NCBI GenBank assembly: GCA_021399405.1
Contig: JAAFKL010000272.1
Span: 1 to 26,743, forward strand
Reading direction: 5' to 3'
Length of the DNA stretch: 26,743 nt
DNA from: Candidatus Heimdallarchaeota archaeon
GTDB lineage: Archaea > Asgardarchaeota > Heimdallarchaeia > Heimdallarchaeales > Kariarchaeaceae
Positions within the stretch are counted from its first letter, which is position 1; the number at the start of each line of letters is the position of its first letter. The notes below the pieces were generated by a model. It saw only the letters and a program-made list of their open reading frames with translations. It did no database searches and was not told the DNA's origin. A program made the position numbers and the translations under genes. This document shows positions 15,792-23,804 of this stretch, in pieces.

Positions 15792-16526
15792 TTGTTTGTG
15801 GATATAGGTGATTGGTTGACAGACAAAGATTCAATTCTGGAACGTAACCCGTATCTTTCACTTATTGCAAAAATTTCCAAAATCAAAGATGACAATTTTG
15901 CAGAAGATCTCGAAATCGATCAACAGAGTAATCGATTTACAAATCAAGAAAACAAAATTATTGAGAAATTAAAATCAGAAAAGTCTCTAACAAAGGATTT
16001 AATTTATCTTGCTGCTGTTCAATCAAATTGCCCTTTAGAGAAGATAACTAAATTAATTTCTTGGTATGATTTTGAGAAATTAACAGGAAAAATTCTCGAC
16101 CAAGCTGGATGGGGCGTAACAACCAATTTTCGTTATTTCGGAGAGGGAGGACAAAATCAAGAACGGCATCGGTATGAAGTCGACGTTATTGCTTGGAAAA
16201 AACCGTTCGTATTATTAATTGATAATAAACGACACGCAAAAACTTCAAAGTCATATCTCACTGAAGCAGTACAGAAACAACAATCAAGAGTCTATGAACT
16301 ATTCGAAATGATTCCAATAATCCATGACATGAAAGAGATTGAATGGTCAAAAAAATGGGATAAGGCCATATTATTGCCATTAATTGTAACTTGGAGGGAA
16401 CATGGATTAATTGATATTATGAACACACCAATTATTCCATCATCTATGTTATTCGATTTGTTAACAAATTTGCGTTTATATTTTGATGAACGATCTTGGT
16501 TTCATTTGCTGTGGGAAAAAATATGA
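15792..16526 (+). CDS. PD-(D/E)XK nuclease-like protein
   Basis: Residues about 90-150 of this 244-residue protein fit the restriction-endonuclease-like core. A helix begins with WYDFEKLTGKIL (Glu 95), followed by GWGVTTNFRYFGEGG, then RYEVDVIAWKKPFVLL with the acidic pair E129/D131, and IDNKR with D144 and K146, the (D/E)xK motif. This fold serves Hjc, NucS, Mrr and restriction-enzyme families, all DNA-cleaving enzymes. The specific family is not recognised. The N-terminal 85 residues are charged and helical and may bind DNA or a partner. The C-terminal 95 residues are helix-rich without known motifs. Starts are TTG at 15792 or GTG at 15798, with AT-rich TATA-like runs nearby. No methyltransferase is adjacent, so a restriction-modification system is not supported. 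Confidence 0.68.
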   Translation: MFVDIGDWLTDKDSILERNPYLSLIAKISKIKDDNFAEDLEIDQQSNRFTNQENKIIEKLKSEKSLTKDLIYLAAVQSNCPLEKITKLISWYDFEKLTGKILDQAGWGVTTNFRYFGEGGQNQERHRYEVDVIAWKKPFVLLIDNKRHAKTSKSYLTEAVQKQQSRVYELFEMIPIIHDMKEIEWSKKWDKAILLPLIVTWREHGLIDIMNTPIIPSSMLFDLLTNLRLYFDERSWFHLLWEKI

Positions 16527-16647
16527 AACAATAATAATGATCGATTCCATGTTTCTTTATGAAATTAAAGCTTTATTCCTAAAATTTTAAATAAGACCTT
16601 ATAAAGAATTAAGAGAGTTTTACTTTAAGAAAAGTTGGCAATTTACT

Positions 16648-18135
16648 ATGGCAGAAGATTTTTCATCCTCGCAAGTTACTATTATTAGGGAATCTATTTT
16701 AGGATATCTCAATTTAATGAACAAAGAAAAGCGCAATATTGAACAACAACTACGTGAACGCAATGAGGCAATTAAAAGCCAATTTTTCTCTCAAGGTGCC
16801 ACCCAATTTTCATATGCCCAAGTAAATGACCTAGGAACTCAATATCGAGATGATTTTCTGAATTTTTATCAGAATTCAATCCACATGAAATTATTAGCAA
16901 ATTCATCCATTCATATCAGGAAGGCAATCGAATACGGATATTTAAATTCTGGAATTGTCCAAGAGGAATGGTTGGAAGCGTTTAACACCATGCAAGATCA
17001 AATAAATAGCTATGAAAACATGGCAAACAGATTAGTAACAACACAGGATTCACTAAAAAGTGAACAAAATCGTGTATCTCAATTAGAAGTAGGTGCCACG
17101 ATTTCCCAAACTGATCTTGCTCATTTTGAAAATATAATCGCCGAAAAAGATAGTTTAATTCAAGAGAAAGAACAAGAAATATTGAATCTATCTGAAGGAC
17201 TCGCCAGAATGGAATCTCAAGCTAATAGCATGGGTCAAAACATGTTACAAAATAGTATGAACATTGAAGATCTCCAGGGAGTAATCGGTGAAAAAGACAC
17301 TGAAATTAACGAATTACAAAATAAGTTGAAATCAACTTCATTAGATGCATCTGAAGTAGAAGCATTACGTGATCAACTTCGAACTAGTCAATTACGTATC
17401 AACGAACTTGAAGGTCAAGTCTCGTCCGCATCAGATGACCTCATGGATCAAGTACAAGATAACTTATCCCAAGCCCGAGAAGAGCTGTTGAAAACACGTA
17501 AAGAGGTGGTAGAGAAAAATGATGAGATCTATCAAGTTAAACTCGATCGGGATGAAGCAGAAAGCAAATTAAAAAGACAAAAAGAGACATTGGATACCTT
17601 GGAGGCTAGTAATACTCAATTGCTGTCAGAAAAAGGATCTCGAGATTCTGCATTAGCTGAGCTAACAAAGAATAGAAATGAGTTGAGTGAGAGCTTTGAA
17701 ACATCAACAATTGAGTTAAAAAGCCTGGAAGAAAAGTTTACTACAATAGAAACTGAACTGACTGAAGCCAGTACAAAATTAGCCCAATTTGAAGGGAAGG
17801 CTACTGTATCAGAAGAAGAACAACTGAAATTCAATCAACAAATCTCGGAGATGGAACAACAACTCTCAAAGTCAAATGTCACGTTTGAATATTTTAAGAA
17901 AATTTTATCGAAAGATGTGAAATTCAAAACACTAATTTTCTTAGATTCAATAGGTGAGGAAGTTAGGTTGGATAACTTATCAAAAGGTATAAGTTTCCCT
18001 CAAGAAACAGTTCAAAGAGCAATAATTGAACTGAGTGAAAGTGGATTTGCAAACTTTCGTAAAGAGGGAAGGTTTGTGTACGTATCGAAGGGTGCTCATG
18101 AAAGTCCATTTTCATTAGAAGCAGCTTTCGCTTAG
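16648..18135 (+). CDS. Long coiled-coil protein with C-terminal winged-helix-like domain
   Basis: This 495-residue protein is not assigned to a named family. Residues 1-110 form a helical N-terminal region with aromatic residues. A long coiled coil then runs about 110-410, rich in Glu, Lys, Gln and Ser with heptad patterns. A compact domain follows at about 415-485. There, ILSKDVKFKTLIFLDSIGE, a helix with LDNLSKGISFPQETVQRAIIELSES and a basic hairpin GFANFRKEGRFVYVS look like a winged helix, with the wing at the end. Coiled-coil-plus-winged-helix proteins may be scaffolds, chromosome-associated proteins or transcription-related factors; none is shown. The ATG at 16648 has a TATA-like ccttataaag (16597-16606), giving a short leader. 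The NYN gene follows after 19 bp and is likely co-transcribed. Confidence 0.72.
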   Translation: MAEDFSSSQVTIIRESILGYLNLMNKEKRNIEQQLRERNEAIKSQFFSQGATQFSYAQVNDLGTQYRDDFLNFYQNSIHMKLLANSSIHIRKAIEYGYLNSGIVQEEWLEAFNTMQDQINSYENMANRLVTTQDSLKSEQNRVSQLEVGATISQTDLAHFENIIAEKDSLIQEKEQEILNLSEGLARMESQANSMGQNMLQNSMNIEDLQGVIGEKDTEINELQNKLKSTSLDASEVEALRDQLRTSQLRINELEGQVSSASDDLMDQVQDNLSQAREELLKTRKEVVEKNDEIYQVKLDRDEAESKLKRQKETLDTLEASNTQLLSEKGSRDSALAELTKNRNELSESFETSTIELKSLEEKFTTIETELTEASTKLAQFEGKATVSEEEQLKFNQQISEMEQQLSKSNVTFEYFKKILSKDVKFKTLIFLDSIGEEVRLDNLSKGISFPQETVQRAIIELSESGFANFRKEGRFVYVSKGAHESPFSLEAAFA

Positions 18136-18154
18136 TTAATTTAGTGTAATAATA

Positions 18155-18691
18155 ATGACATACAATACTAGTCCGTCTAGAGATAAGGCAACCGATGTAC
18201 GTGAGAGTGAATTCGACGATACAATTACCACAGATTCAGGAAACGTTTGGCGATCGCTCAAATCTCTTTTTCGAAGAGAAAAAAAGGTCGCAATCATTAT
18301 TGATGGACCAAATCTTCTGAGAAAGATTGGCAAGAAACAGATAAAGGTAGAAGATATAGATCAGGTTGCTGAAAAAATTGGATCTATTAGTTCTCGATAT
18401 ATATTGCTCAACCATCACGCTTCAAACAAATTAATTGAGGCAATGTTAAATTCCGGATATTCACCAATTGTTGAGCGTGGAGATATTTATGTTCGACTAA
18501 CAATGAAAGGAATTGAAGCATTAAATCGTAGTAAGGTAGATGTTTTGTTAATAGGATCAAGGGATGCTAGAGTGGTGCCACTCCTAATGACTGCTCGTGA
18601 GAAGGGTGTTGAAACCGCAATAGTTGGTTTTGATCCTGGCTTTTCTGTAGCATTGAAAAATGTCGCTGATTATGCTTTTGAACTAAAGTAA
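18155..18691 (+). CDS. NYN-domain protein, TIGR00288-like (second copy)
   Basis: The 178-residue protein opens with a 40-residue polar segment, then a NYN/PIN-like RNase fold. KVAIIIDGPNLL (44-55) has the catalytic Asp and the DGPN signature. GSRDARVVPLL corresponds to the TRDADFLP motif, keeping one Asp but replacing the second acidic residue with Arg. VETAIVGFDPGFSVALKNVADYAFEL at the end matches the archaeal TIGR00288 ending (GxxPGFSxALxNxAD). NYN proteins are usually metal-dependent RNases of the PIN superfamily. With one acidic residue altered, activity is uncertain. It lies 19 bp after the coiled-coil/winged-helix gene without a strong Shine-Dalgarno site. It is closer to the family consensus than the NYN gene at 3468. 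Confidence 0.87.
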   Translation: MTYNTSPSRDKATDVRESEFDDTITTDSGNVWRSLKSLFRREKKVAIIIDGPNLLRKIGKKQIKVEDIDQVAEKIGSISSRYILLNHHASNKLIEAMLNSGYSPIVERGDIYVRLTMKGIEALNRSKVDVLLIGSRDARVVPLLMTAREKGVETAIVGFDPGFSVALKNVADYAFELK

Positions 18692-18773
18692 TTTAAGAAG
18701 ATAACGATTTCGACAAAACCAGACCCCATATGTTCTTGACACAAAAAAATAAACATCAGTGATTTTGTTACCC

Positions 18774-18797
18774 TCCTAGTAGGAACTCTTTTTATAT
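18774..18797 (+). promoter_or_regulatory. 11-bp palindrome and TATA-like run ahead of the zinc-ribbon membrane protein gene
   Basis: TCCTAGTAGGA (18774-18784) is a perfect inverted repeat around one G. The T-rich run ctctttttatatc follows it, ending at 18797, with a TATA core about 30-40 nt before the ATG at 18828. A second AT run (attatatatt) is closer to the ATG. The CCTA/TAGG arms resemble the palindrome at 7411-7423, but two short sites are weak evidence of a shared regulator. Confidence 0.35.
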
Positions 18798-18827
18798 CTG
18801 ATTTGATTATATATTATTTGAAGAAAT

Positions 18828-20102
18828 ATGGCTACTTCGAATGATATTACCCTCACTAAAGCCCTGTATGGGATAACTAAAACCACAGCAAAGATCTCCT
18901 TTGTTTTTTTCATCCTTACAGCCATTTTAATATCTGTTACGCTAAATGCTGGTAATCCTAACATAAATACTTACACACTTCATGATCAAGAGGAGAATTT
19001 TTTGTATGGATTTCAAATATCAGATGGCGATTCTGAAATTCAAATTGGATATGTTGTAATCAACAATGATTGGATCGTAGATTACATTGAATTTAGAGTT
19101 GAAAAGGTCTCACCTGATGGGCTTCAAGTATCGGAAAATGTGATATTCAGTAGATCACAAGATTTTTTTAGACAACTTTCATTGGATCCCGGTTCATATA
19201 GAGTATTTGCTACAGCTTATTTTGTAGAAAATGCAGAATCAGCCCAAGATGTTGAAATTGCTTCCGGTCATGGAAGTTTTAATTTAGTTTTAGTTGGACT
19301 CTCCGTTCTAGCAATTGTGATTGCTTCAGTTTCCATGGGGATATTTTTTGCAGTTCTTCCTTTCACTATATTTATGTTAATATTTAATTCAATTAATAAT
19401 TCGTCGAAACCAAGGTACGTAAAACCCACGAAGCGAAAAGAACATTCTGAAATAGAAGCTTCAACCCAAACATCTCAACCCGTCTATTCATCTCCATCAA
19501 AACCAAAAGTAACACCCTTTAATTTTGATCCAGAGTCATTTGCGGCAAAACTTACGACAAAGGATTGGGCGTGGTTAGCAATTGCTTTAATCGCATTTAT
19601 TGGTTTTCTCTTTGAACCAGACTCACCATTTTTGTTCTTTGCCCTAATCATCCCAGTTGTGATAATATACTCGGTTTCCGAACGGGAAAAGACGAAATTG
19701 AGAATGCTTAATTTATTAAACACATACAATCATACTTCAGTTGATTTCCTCAAAGTACAATTGGATAAAAAAATAAAATACGTAATTAAGGTTCTTCAGT
19801 ATATGATTTTAGATGATGCTATGCCTATAAGACTTGATATGGAAACCTTGGATGTTACAGTAGTTGGCTCTTTGACTCCGTTCCTCCCCCAAAAGGAATT
19901 TGCAAGAACAACATCCTCTCATCAAAGCAGCTCAAATAATATTGAACAATCGACTCAAGGTGTTGTCTCTAATGAGGTGAATCCAATCGTTCAAGTGTTA
20001 ATTCCTGACGATTCACAAATAGAAATGCATTGCACAGCATGTGGTGAGGGATTAATTGGTAAACCAAAATACTGCTATATTTGCGGTCAAAAAACAATTT
20101 AA
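18828..20102 (+). CDS. Multi-pass membrane protein with C-terminal zinc ribbon, unknown function
   Basis: The 424-residue protein starts with a helix at about 17-40 that could be a signal anchor. An extracytoplasmic-type segment of about 110 residues with beta character (DIEFR, VSPDG, LDPGSYRVFA) follows. Then come a hydrophobic stretch at about 150-185, a polar Ser/Pro linker with a run of Lys, and two further membrane helices (about 243-275). After the last helix is a helical region (NLLNTYNHTSVDFLKVQL) that may fold as a winged helix, then a Ser/Gln linker. A zinc ribbon ends the chain, with Cys 402, 405, 416 and 419 (CTACGEG...YCYICGQ). The ribbon is probably cytoplasmic if the N-terminus is inside. 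The family is not recognised. ATG at 18828. Confidence 0.7.
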   Translation: MATSNDITLTKALYGITKTTAKISFVFFILTAILISVTLNAGNPNINTYTLHDQEENFLYGFQISDGDSEIQIGYVVINNDWIVDYIEFRVEKVSPDGLQVSENVIFSRSQDFFRQLSLDPGSYRVFATAYFVENAESAQDVEIASGHGSFNLVLVGLSVLAIVIASVSMGIFFAVLPFTIFMLIFNSINNSSKPRYVKPTKRKEHSEIEASTQTSQPVYSSPSKPKVTPFNFDPESFAAKLTTKDWAWLAIALIAFIGFLFEPDSPFLFFALIIPVVIIYSVSEREKTKLRMLNLLNTYNHTSVDFLKVQLDKKIKYVIKVLQYMILDDAMPIRLDMETLDVTVVGSLTPFLPQKEFARTTSSHQSSSNNIEQSTQGVVSNEVNPIVQVLIPDDSQIEMHCTACGEGLIGKPKYCYICGQKTI

Positions 20103-20237
20103 TAAAAATGAAATTATCTTATTAATTGTACTCATAATTTCAAACACCTAATAATTCTAATCATCAATTAATAATTTTGAAAAATTCTTCTCGGAACAAA
20201 CAAAAGAATTTTCTTAAGCTAATTCATTAAACACTAA

Positions 20238-21383
20238 ATGCCATTAATTTTGGAATATGAGGGTAAACAGATTTTTAAAAAATATAATATCCCCTTGTTT
20301 GAAAACATCCTAGTAACATCTGCAGAAGAAGCAAAAGGAGCAGCAACCACACTCGGGCTTCCAGTAGTAGTAAAAGCCCAAGTTTTTTCGGGTGGTAGGG
20401 GAAAACGAGGTCTTATAAAATTTGCAAGAACTCTAGAAGAGGTCATTCAGCATTCCATAGATATACTCAGTAAAGAATCTGACGGACGACCAGTTACACA
20501 TTTACTTATTGAAAAAGGAGCAAATATTGAAAAAGAATTCTTCATTTCTTTAGTTCATGATATGGCTTCGCTTGATTTATTAGTTCTTTTCTCCGTTGAA
20601 GGAGGAGTGGATATTGAAACTCTAGCTAAAGAAAGACCTGATGCAATTGATCGTATTAATATTCCGTTTGGTGAAGAAGTTTATCCATTTCAATTCTTTT
20701 CTACACTTGGAAAACGTGGATTAACTGGACCTACAAAGATAAAAGTTGCAACAATAATCTCAACACTTGTAAAGATGATGCAAGAAGGTGACCTAACACT
20801 AGCAGAAATTAATCCGCTTGTAGTCACAAAAGAAGGAGAAGTTGTAGCTTTAGATGCAAGAGTGATGGTTGATGATAATGCTCAATTTAGATTTCCTGAG
20901 CGAAAGGAATTCCTATCGGAACAGATTCGATATACTAGATCAGAAATAGATGCAAGAGATAATGGTCTTGCTTACGTTGATCTTGGTGGATCAATCGGTA
21001 TGTTATCTGTAGGTGCCGGGTTAGGCATGGCAACAGCTGATCTGATTGAAGTGTTTGGGGGTTCTCCACGTAACTTTTTGGATGTAGGTGGGGGTGCGTC
21101 TGAGGATAAGGTTGAAAATGCACTTAGAATAATGGTGCAAGATGAGGGATTGAAATCAATCCTGATTAATGCCTTTGGAGGTATAACAAGGTTAGATGAG
21201 ATAGCAAGGGGAATATTGATCGCAATTGAGAAACAAGATATAAAAATTCCAATTATTATTAGATTAATGGGGACAAATTACAAGGAAGGTATTGAAATTC
21301 TGAAACAGGCTGGTTATGATGCGTATGAGCTGATGGAACCTGCTATCGAAGCTGCAGTTAGTGCAGCTAAGGGAGGCATGTAA
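20238..21383 (+). CDS. sucC: Succinate--CoA ligase (ADP/GDP-forming) beta subunit
   Basis: The beta subunit supplies the nucleotide-binding ATP-grasp domain of succinyl-CoA synthetase, which interconverts succinyl-CoA and succinate with formation of ATP or GTP in the citric acid cycle. The 381-residue protein begins [16 protein letters not shown]. It has [16 protein letters not shown] (ATP-grasp), LAEINPLVV with the metal-binding Glu and Asn, and a C-terminal domain with [25 protein letters not shown] and [13 protein letters not shown] (the nucleoside diphosphate/CoA interface). Length matches E. coli SucC (388 residues). Related malate-CoA ligase (MtkA) has the same fold, so substrate is inferred. 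ATG at 20238. The alpha subunit gene follows after one base. Confidence 0.93.
   Translation: MPLILEYEGKQIFKKYNIPLFENILVTSAEEAKGAATTLGLPVVVKAQVFSGGRGKRGLIKFARTLEEVIQHSIDILSKESDGRPVTHLLIEKGANIEKEFFISLVHDMASLDLLVLFSVEGGVDIETLAKERPDAIDRINIPFGEEVYPFQFFSTLGKRGLTGPTKIKVATIISTLVKMMQEGDLTLAEINPLVVTKEGEVVALDARVMVDDNAQFRFPERKEFLSEQIRYTRSEIDARDNGLAYVDLGGSIGMLSVGAGLGMATADLIEVFGGSPRNFLDVGGGASEDKVENALRIMVQDEGLKSILINAFGGITRLDEIARGILIAIEKQDIKIPIIIRLMGTNYKEGIEILKQAGYDAYELMEPAIEAAVSAAKGGM
21371..21376 (+). promoter_or_regulatory. Shine-Dalgarno site that sets the sucD start
   Basis: The sequence gggagg lies 8 nt before the ATG at 21385 and inside the last codons of sucC. It makes that ATG the preferred sucD start rather than an in-frame codon at 21361 inside sucC. 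It couples translation of the two subunits. Confidence 0.75.
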
Positions 21384-21384
21384 A

Positions 21385-22236
21385 ATGGTCTTACTAGATG
21401 AAACAACAAAAGTAATCGTCCAAGGTATTACTGGTTATCAAGGACAATATCATGCAAAATTGATGAAAGAATATGGGACTCAAGTTGTGGGTGGAGTTAG
21501 ACCTGGAAAAGGAGGTCAAGAAGTAAACGGTTTTCCGATATTCGATTCCGTTAAAGAAGCAATGGATGAAACAGGGGCAACTGCTAGTGTAATATTTGTA
21601 CCTGCAAAATTTGTAAAAAACGCAGGAATTGAAGCAATATTGGCTGGTATTAAATTGCTAGTAATTATTACAGAAGGTGTTCCTGTGTCAGATGCTATGT
21701 ATTTAATCCATTTAGGTAGGAAACATGATGTACATTTATTAGGGCCGAACTGCCCTGGATTGATCGTTCCTGGAAAGGGGAAAATAGGAATTATCCCAGT
21801 AACCATAGTCAAAGAAGGAAATGTCGGTGTTGTATCGAGAAGTGGAACTTTGACATACGAAGTTATTGATCAACTGACAAGAGCAGGAATGGGTCAGTCA
21901 ACCTGTTTAGGTATTGGTGGAGATCCAACAAAAGGTCTAAACTTTGTAGAAGCTTTGGAACTATTTCAAAATGATCCCAACACCGAAAAGATTGTTATGC
22001 TTGGTGAGATTGGTGGCAATGCAGAAGAGCTTGCTGCTGATTATATATCCAAAAATGTAAACAAACCTGTAGTTGCTTTTATTGCAGGTAAAACTGCAAA
22101 AGAAGGAAAGACAATGGGTCATGCAGGTGCTATTGTTCATGGTAATACTGGAACTGCTGAAGGAAAAATCAAAGCATTAGAATCTGTTGGAGTTAAAGTC
22201 GCAACAAAAATATCTGAAATACCGAAATTATTTTAA
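21385..22236 (+). CDS. sucD: Succinate--CoA ligase alpha subunit
   Basis: The 283-residue alpha subunit binds CoA and carries the phosphohistidine. Motifs are [15 protein letters not shown] (N-terminal Rossmann CoA site), [51 protein letters not shown] and [11 protein letters not shown]. The His in the last, residue 246, corresponds to the phosphorylated His of E. coli SucD. The start is fixed by a Shine-Dalgarno sequence 8 nt upstream. It follows sucC directly and ends 39 bp before the convergent transporter operon. Together the two genes complete the enzyme, and no other citric acid cycle gene is visible here. Confidence 0.95.
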   Translation: MVLLDETTKVIVQGITGYQGQYHAKLMKEYGTQVVGGVRPGKGGQEVNGFPIFDSVKEAMDETGATASVIFVPAKFVKNAGIEAILAGIKLLVIITEGVPVSDAMYLIHLGRKHDVHLLGPNCPGLIVPGKGKIGIIPVTIVKEGNVGVVSRSGTLTYEVIDQLTRAGMGQSTCLGIGGDPTKGLNFVEALELFQNDPNTEKIVMLGEIGGNAEELAADYISKNVNKPVVAFIAGKTAKEGKTMGHAGAIVHGNTGTAEGKIKALESVGVKVATKISEIPKLF

Positions 22237-22275
22237 TACAGTCTATATTACGGTTACCATTCTAATAATAATTAA

Positions 22276-23046
22276 CTAAGATGATTGTATACTTTTAGCA
22301 CCTAAATAATAAGCTGCAAGGTCAGTATTGTGTAATAATTCATGACCAGTGTCGGTGTGTACCAATTGACCGGCTGCTAATATATATCCTCTGTCAGATA
22401 TAGCTAATGCAGATTTAGTGTTCTGTTCTACTAATAAAACAGTTTCACCCAAATCATCTCTTAAGGATTTGATCTGATCCATTATCTCGAATACTAATGA
22501 AGGTTGGAGTGCTGCTGAAGGTTCATCAAGAATGATAAGTTTTGGTTTAATCATTAAAGCTCTACCCAAGGCTAATAATTGCCTCTGTCCACCACTTAAT
22601 GTTTTCGCTCTATCTGATTTGCGTTCCCTCAGAATTGGATATGCATCATATACACGTTCAATTTCTTCCTCAACTTGATCGGATGGCATCGTATAGCCTC
22701 CCATGGATAAGTTTTCCTCTAAAGTCAATCTTGGAAATATGCTGTCCCTTTGAGGAACATACGCAATTCCCATTGGAACTAGTTCATTTGCTTTTTTATG
22801 AGTAATGTCAATAACTTGATTCGCTTCATCTTTTAAATTCCGATAAAAAATTTCTCCTGAGTGATGTGTTGCCAATCCATAAATAACTTTAATCAAAGTT
22901 GATTTACCTGATCCATTGGGTCCTATTATACTTACAATTTCATTTTGCTTAACGTGCATATTAATTCCGTGTAGAATTTCGTGTCGTCCATATCCGCCAT
23001 GCAAATCTTTAGTTTCTAATGCATATTCTTCCTTAATCTTGATCAT
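22276..23046 (-). CDS. livF: Branched-chain amino acid-type ABC transporter ATP-binding protein LivF
   Basis: The 256-residue ATPase is the second nucleotide-binding subunit of a Liv-type importer. Walker A is GPNGSGKST, the Q-loop lies in AYVPQRDSIFPRLTLEENL, the signature is LSGGQRQLLALGRALM, Walker B is LIILDEPSAAL and the switch His region is VLLVEQNTKSAL. Glutamine replaces the switch His, as LivF members commonly show (VEQN). It starts at 23046, overlapping the end of livG by 4 bases (ATGA), and is the last gene of the operon. A purine-rich agggag sits directly before the ATG. Urea and amide transporters share this architecture, so substrate is open. Confidence 0.93.
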   Translation of the reverse strand: MIKIKEEYALETKDLHGGYGRHEILHGINMHVKQNEIVSIIGPNGSGKSTLIKVIYGLATHHSGEIFYRNLKDEANQVIDITHKKANELVPMGIAYVPQRDSIFPRLTLEENLSMGGYTMPSDQVEEEIERVYDAYPILRERKSDRAKTLSGGQRQLLALGRALMIKPKLIILDEPSAALQPSLVFEIMDQIKSLRDDLGETVLLVEQNTKSALAISDRGYILAAGQLVHTDTGHELLHNTDLAAYYLGAKSIQSS

Positions 23047-23804
23047 CTCCCTAAATACGCTTCTATAACTTGCTTATCTTTCCGTATCTGGTCCGGTTTA
23101 CCTGAGAGAATAGTTTTGCCCATATTTGCGACGTGTACCAAATCTACTTCAGCTCTGAGTATTACATCCATATCATGCTCAATTAATAAAATTGTGAGGT
23201 CGAATTTATCACGCAATTCTACAATTTTGTGGAACAGCTTTTCAGTTAAAACTGGATTAACTCCAGCTGTGGGTTCATCTAATAATAATAATCTTGGTTC
23301 ACTCATTAATACCCGTCCGAGATCCACTAATTTACTCTGTCCACCTGATAAGTTCATGGCTAGTTCATAACCCATATGACGAATTTCTAATATTTCTAAA
23401 ATATCGAGAGCTTTAATTAGAAGATCATCCTCCATGTTTGCTGATTTTTGAGCTTTAGCAAAAACATTACCAATTTTTTCACCAATTTGAGCTTTTGGTG
23501 GTAACATTAGATTTTCAATTACAGTTAATTCTTGAAATAATCTCGTATCTTGATAAGTTCTCGAAATTCCCATTTGATTTATCTCATGAGGTGATTTCTT
23601 TGAGATTTCTTCCCCATTGTATTTTATGGACCCTGAGTCGGCGTTTAACACTCCTGAAATCACATTGAACAAAGTAGTTTTCCCACAACCATTTGGTCCG
23701 ATTAGACCTGTAATTGAATTTTCTTTTACTGTTAAGGTGATACCATCCAGGGCAAACAGACCACCGAATGTTTTCACTACGTCATTAATTTCCAGTACAT
23801 TCAT
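23043..23804 (-). CDS. livG: Branched-chain amino acid-type ABC transporter ATP-binding protein LivG
   Basis: The 253-residue ATPase has Walker A GPNGCGKTT, GISRTYQDTRLFQELTVIENL (Q-loop region), signature LSGGQSKLVDLGRVLM, Walker B LLLLDEPTAGVNP and switch His in LIEHDMDV. The TAGVNP ending of Walker B and EHDMD are typical of LivG, and a C-terminal LSGKPDQIRKDKQVIEAYLG matches the family tail. The ATG overlaps the livM stop by 4 bases, and a gggggt ribosome-binding sequence lies about 8 nt upstream. It pairs with livF to energise the importer. Confidence 0.94.
   Translation of the reverse strand: MNVLEINDVVKTFGGLFALDGITLTVKENSITGLIGPNGCGKTTLFNVISGVLNADSGSIKYNGEEISKKSPHEINQMGISRTYQDTRLFQELTVIENLMLPPKAQIGEKIGNVFAKAQKSANMEDDLLIKALDILEILEIRHMGYELAMNLSGGQSKLVDLGRVLMSEPRLLLLDEPTAGVNPVLTEKLFHKIVELRDKFDLTILLIEHDMDVILRAEVDLVHVANMGKTILSGKPDQIRKDKQVIEAYLGR

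Noticed and set aside
15792..18691. A defence island formed by nuclease, coiled-coil and NYN genes
   Set aside because: The nuclease has its own promoter and a 121-bp gap, there is no effector pair or mobile-element boundary, and base composition does not differ from the neighbours.
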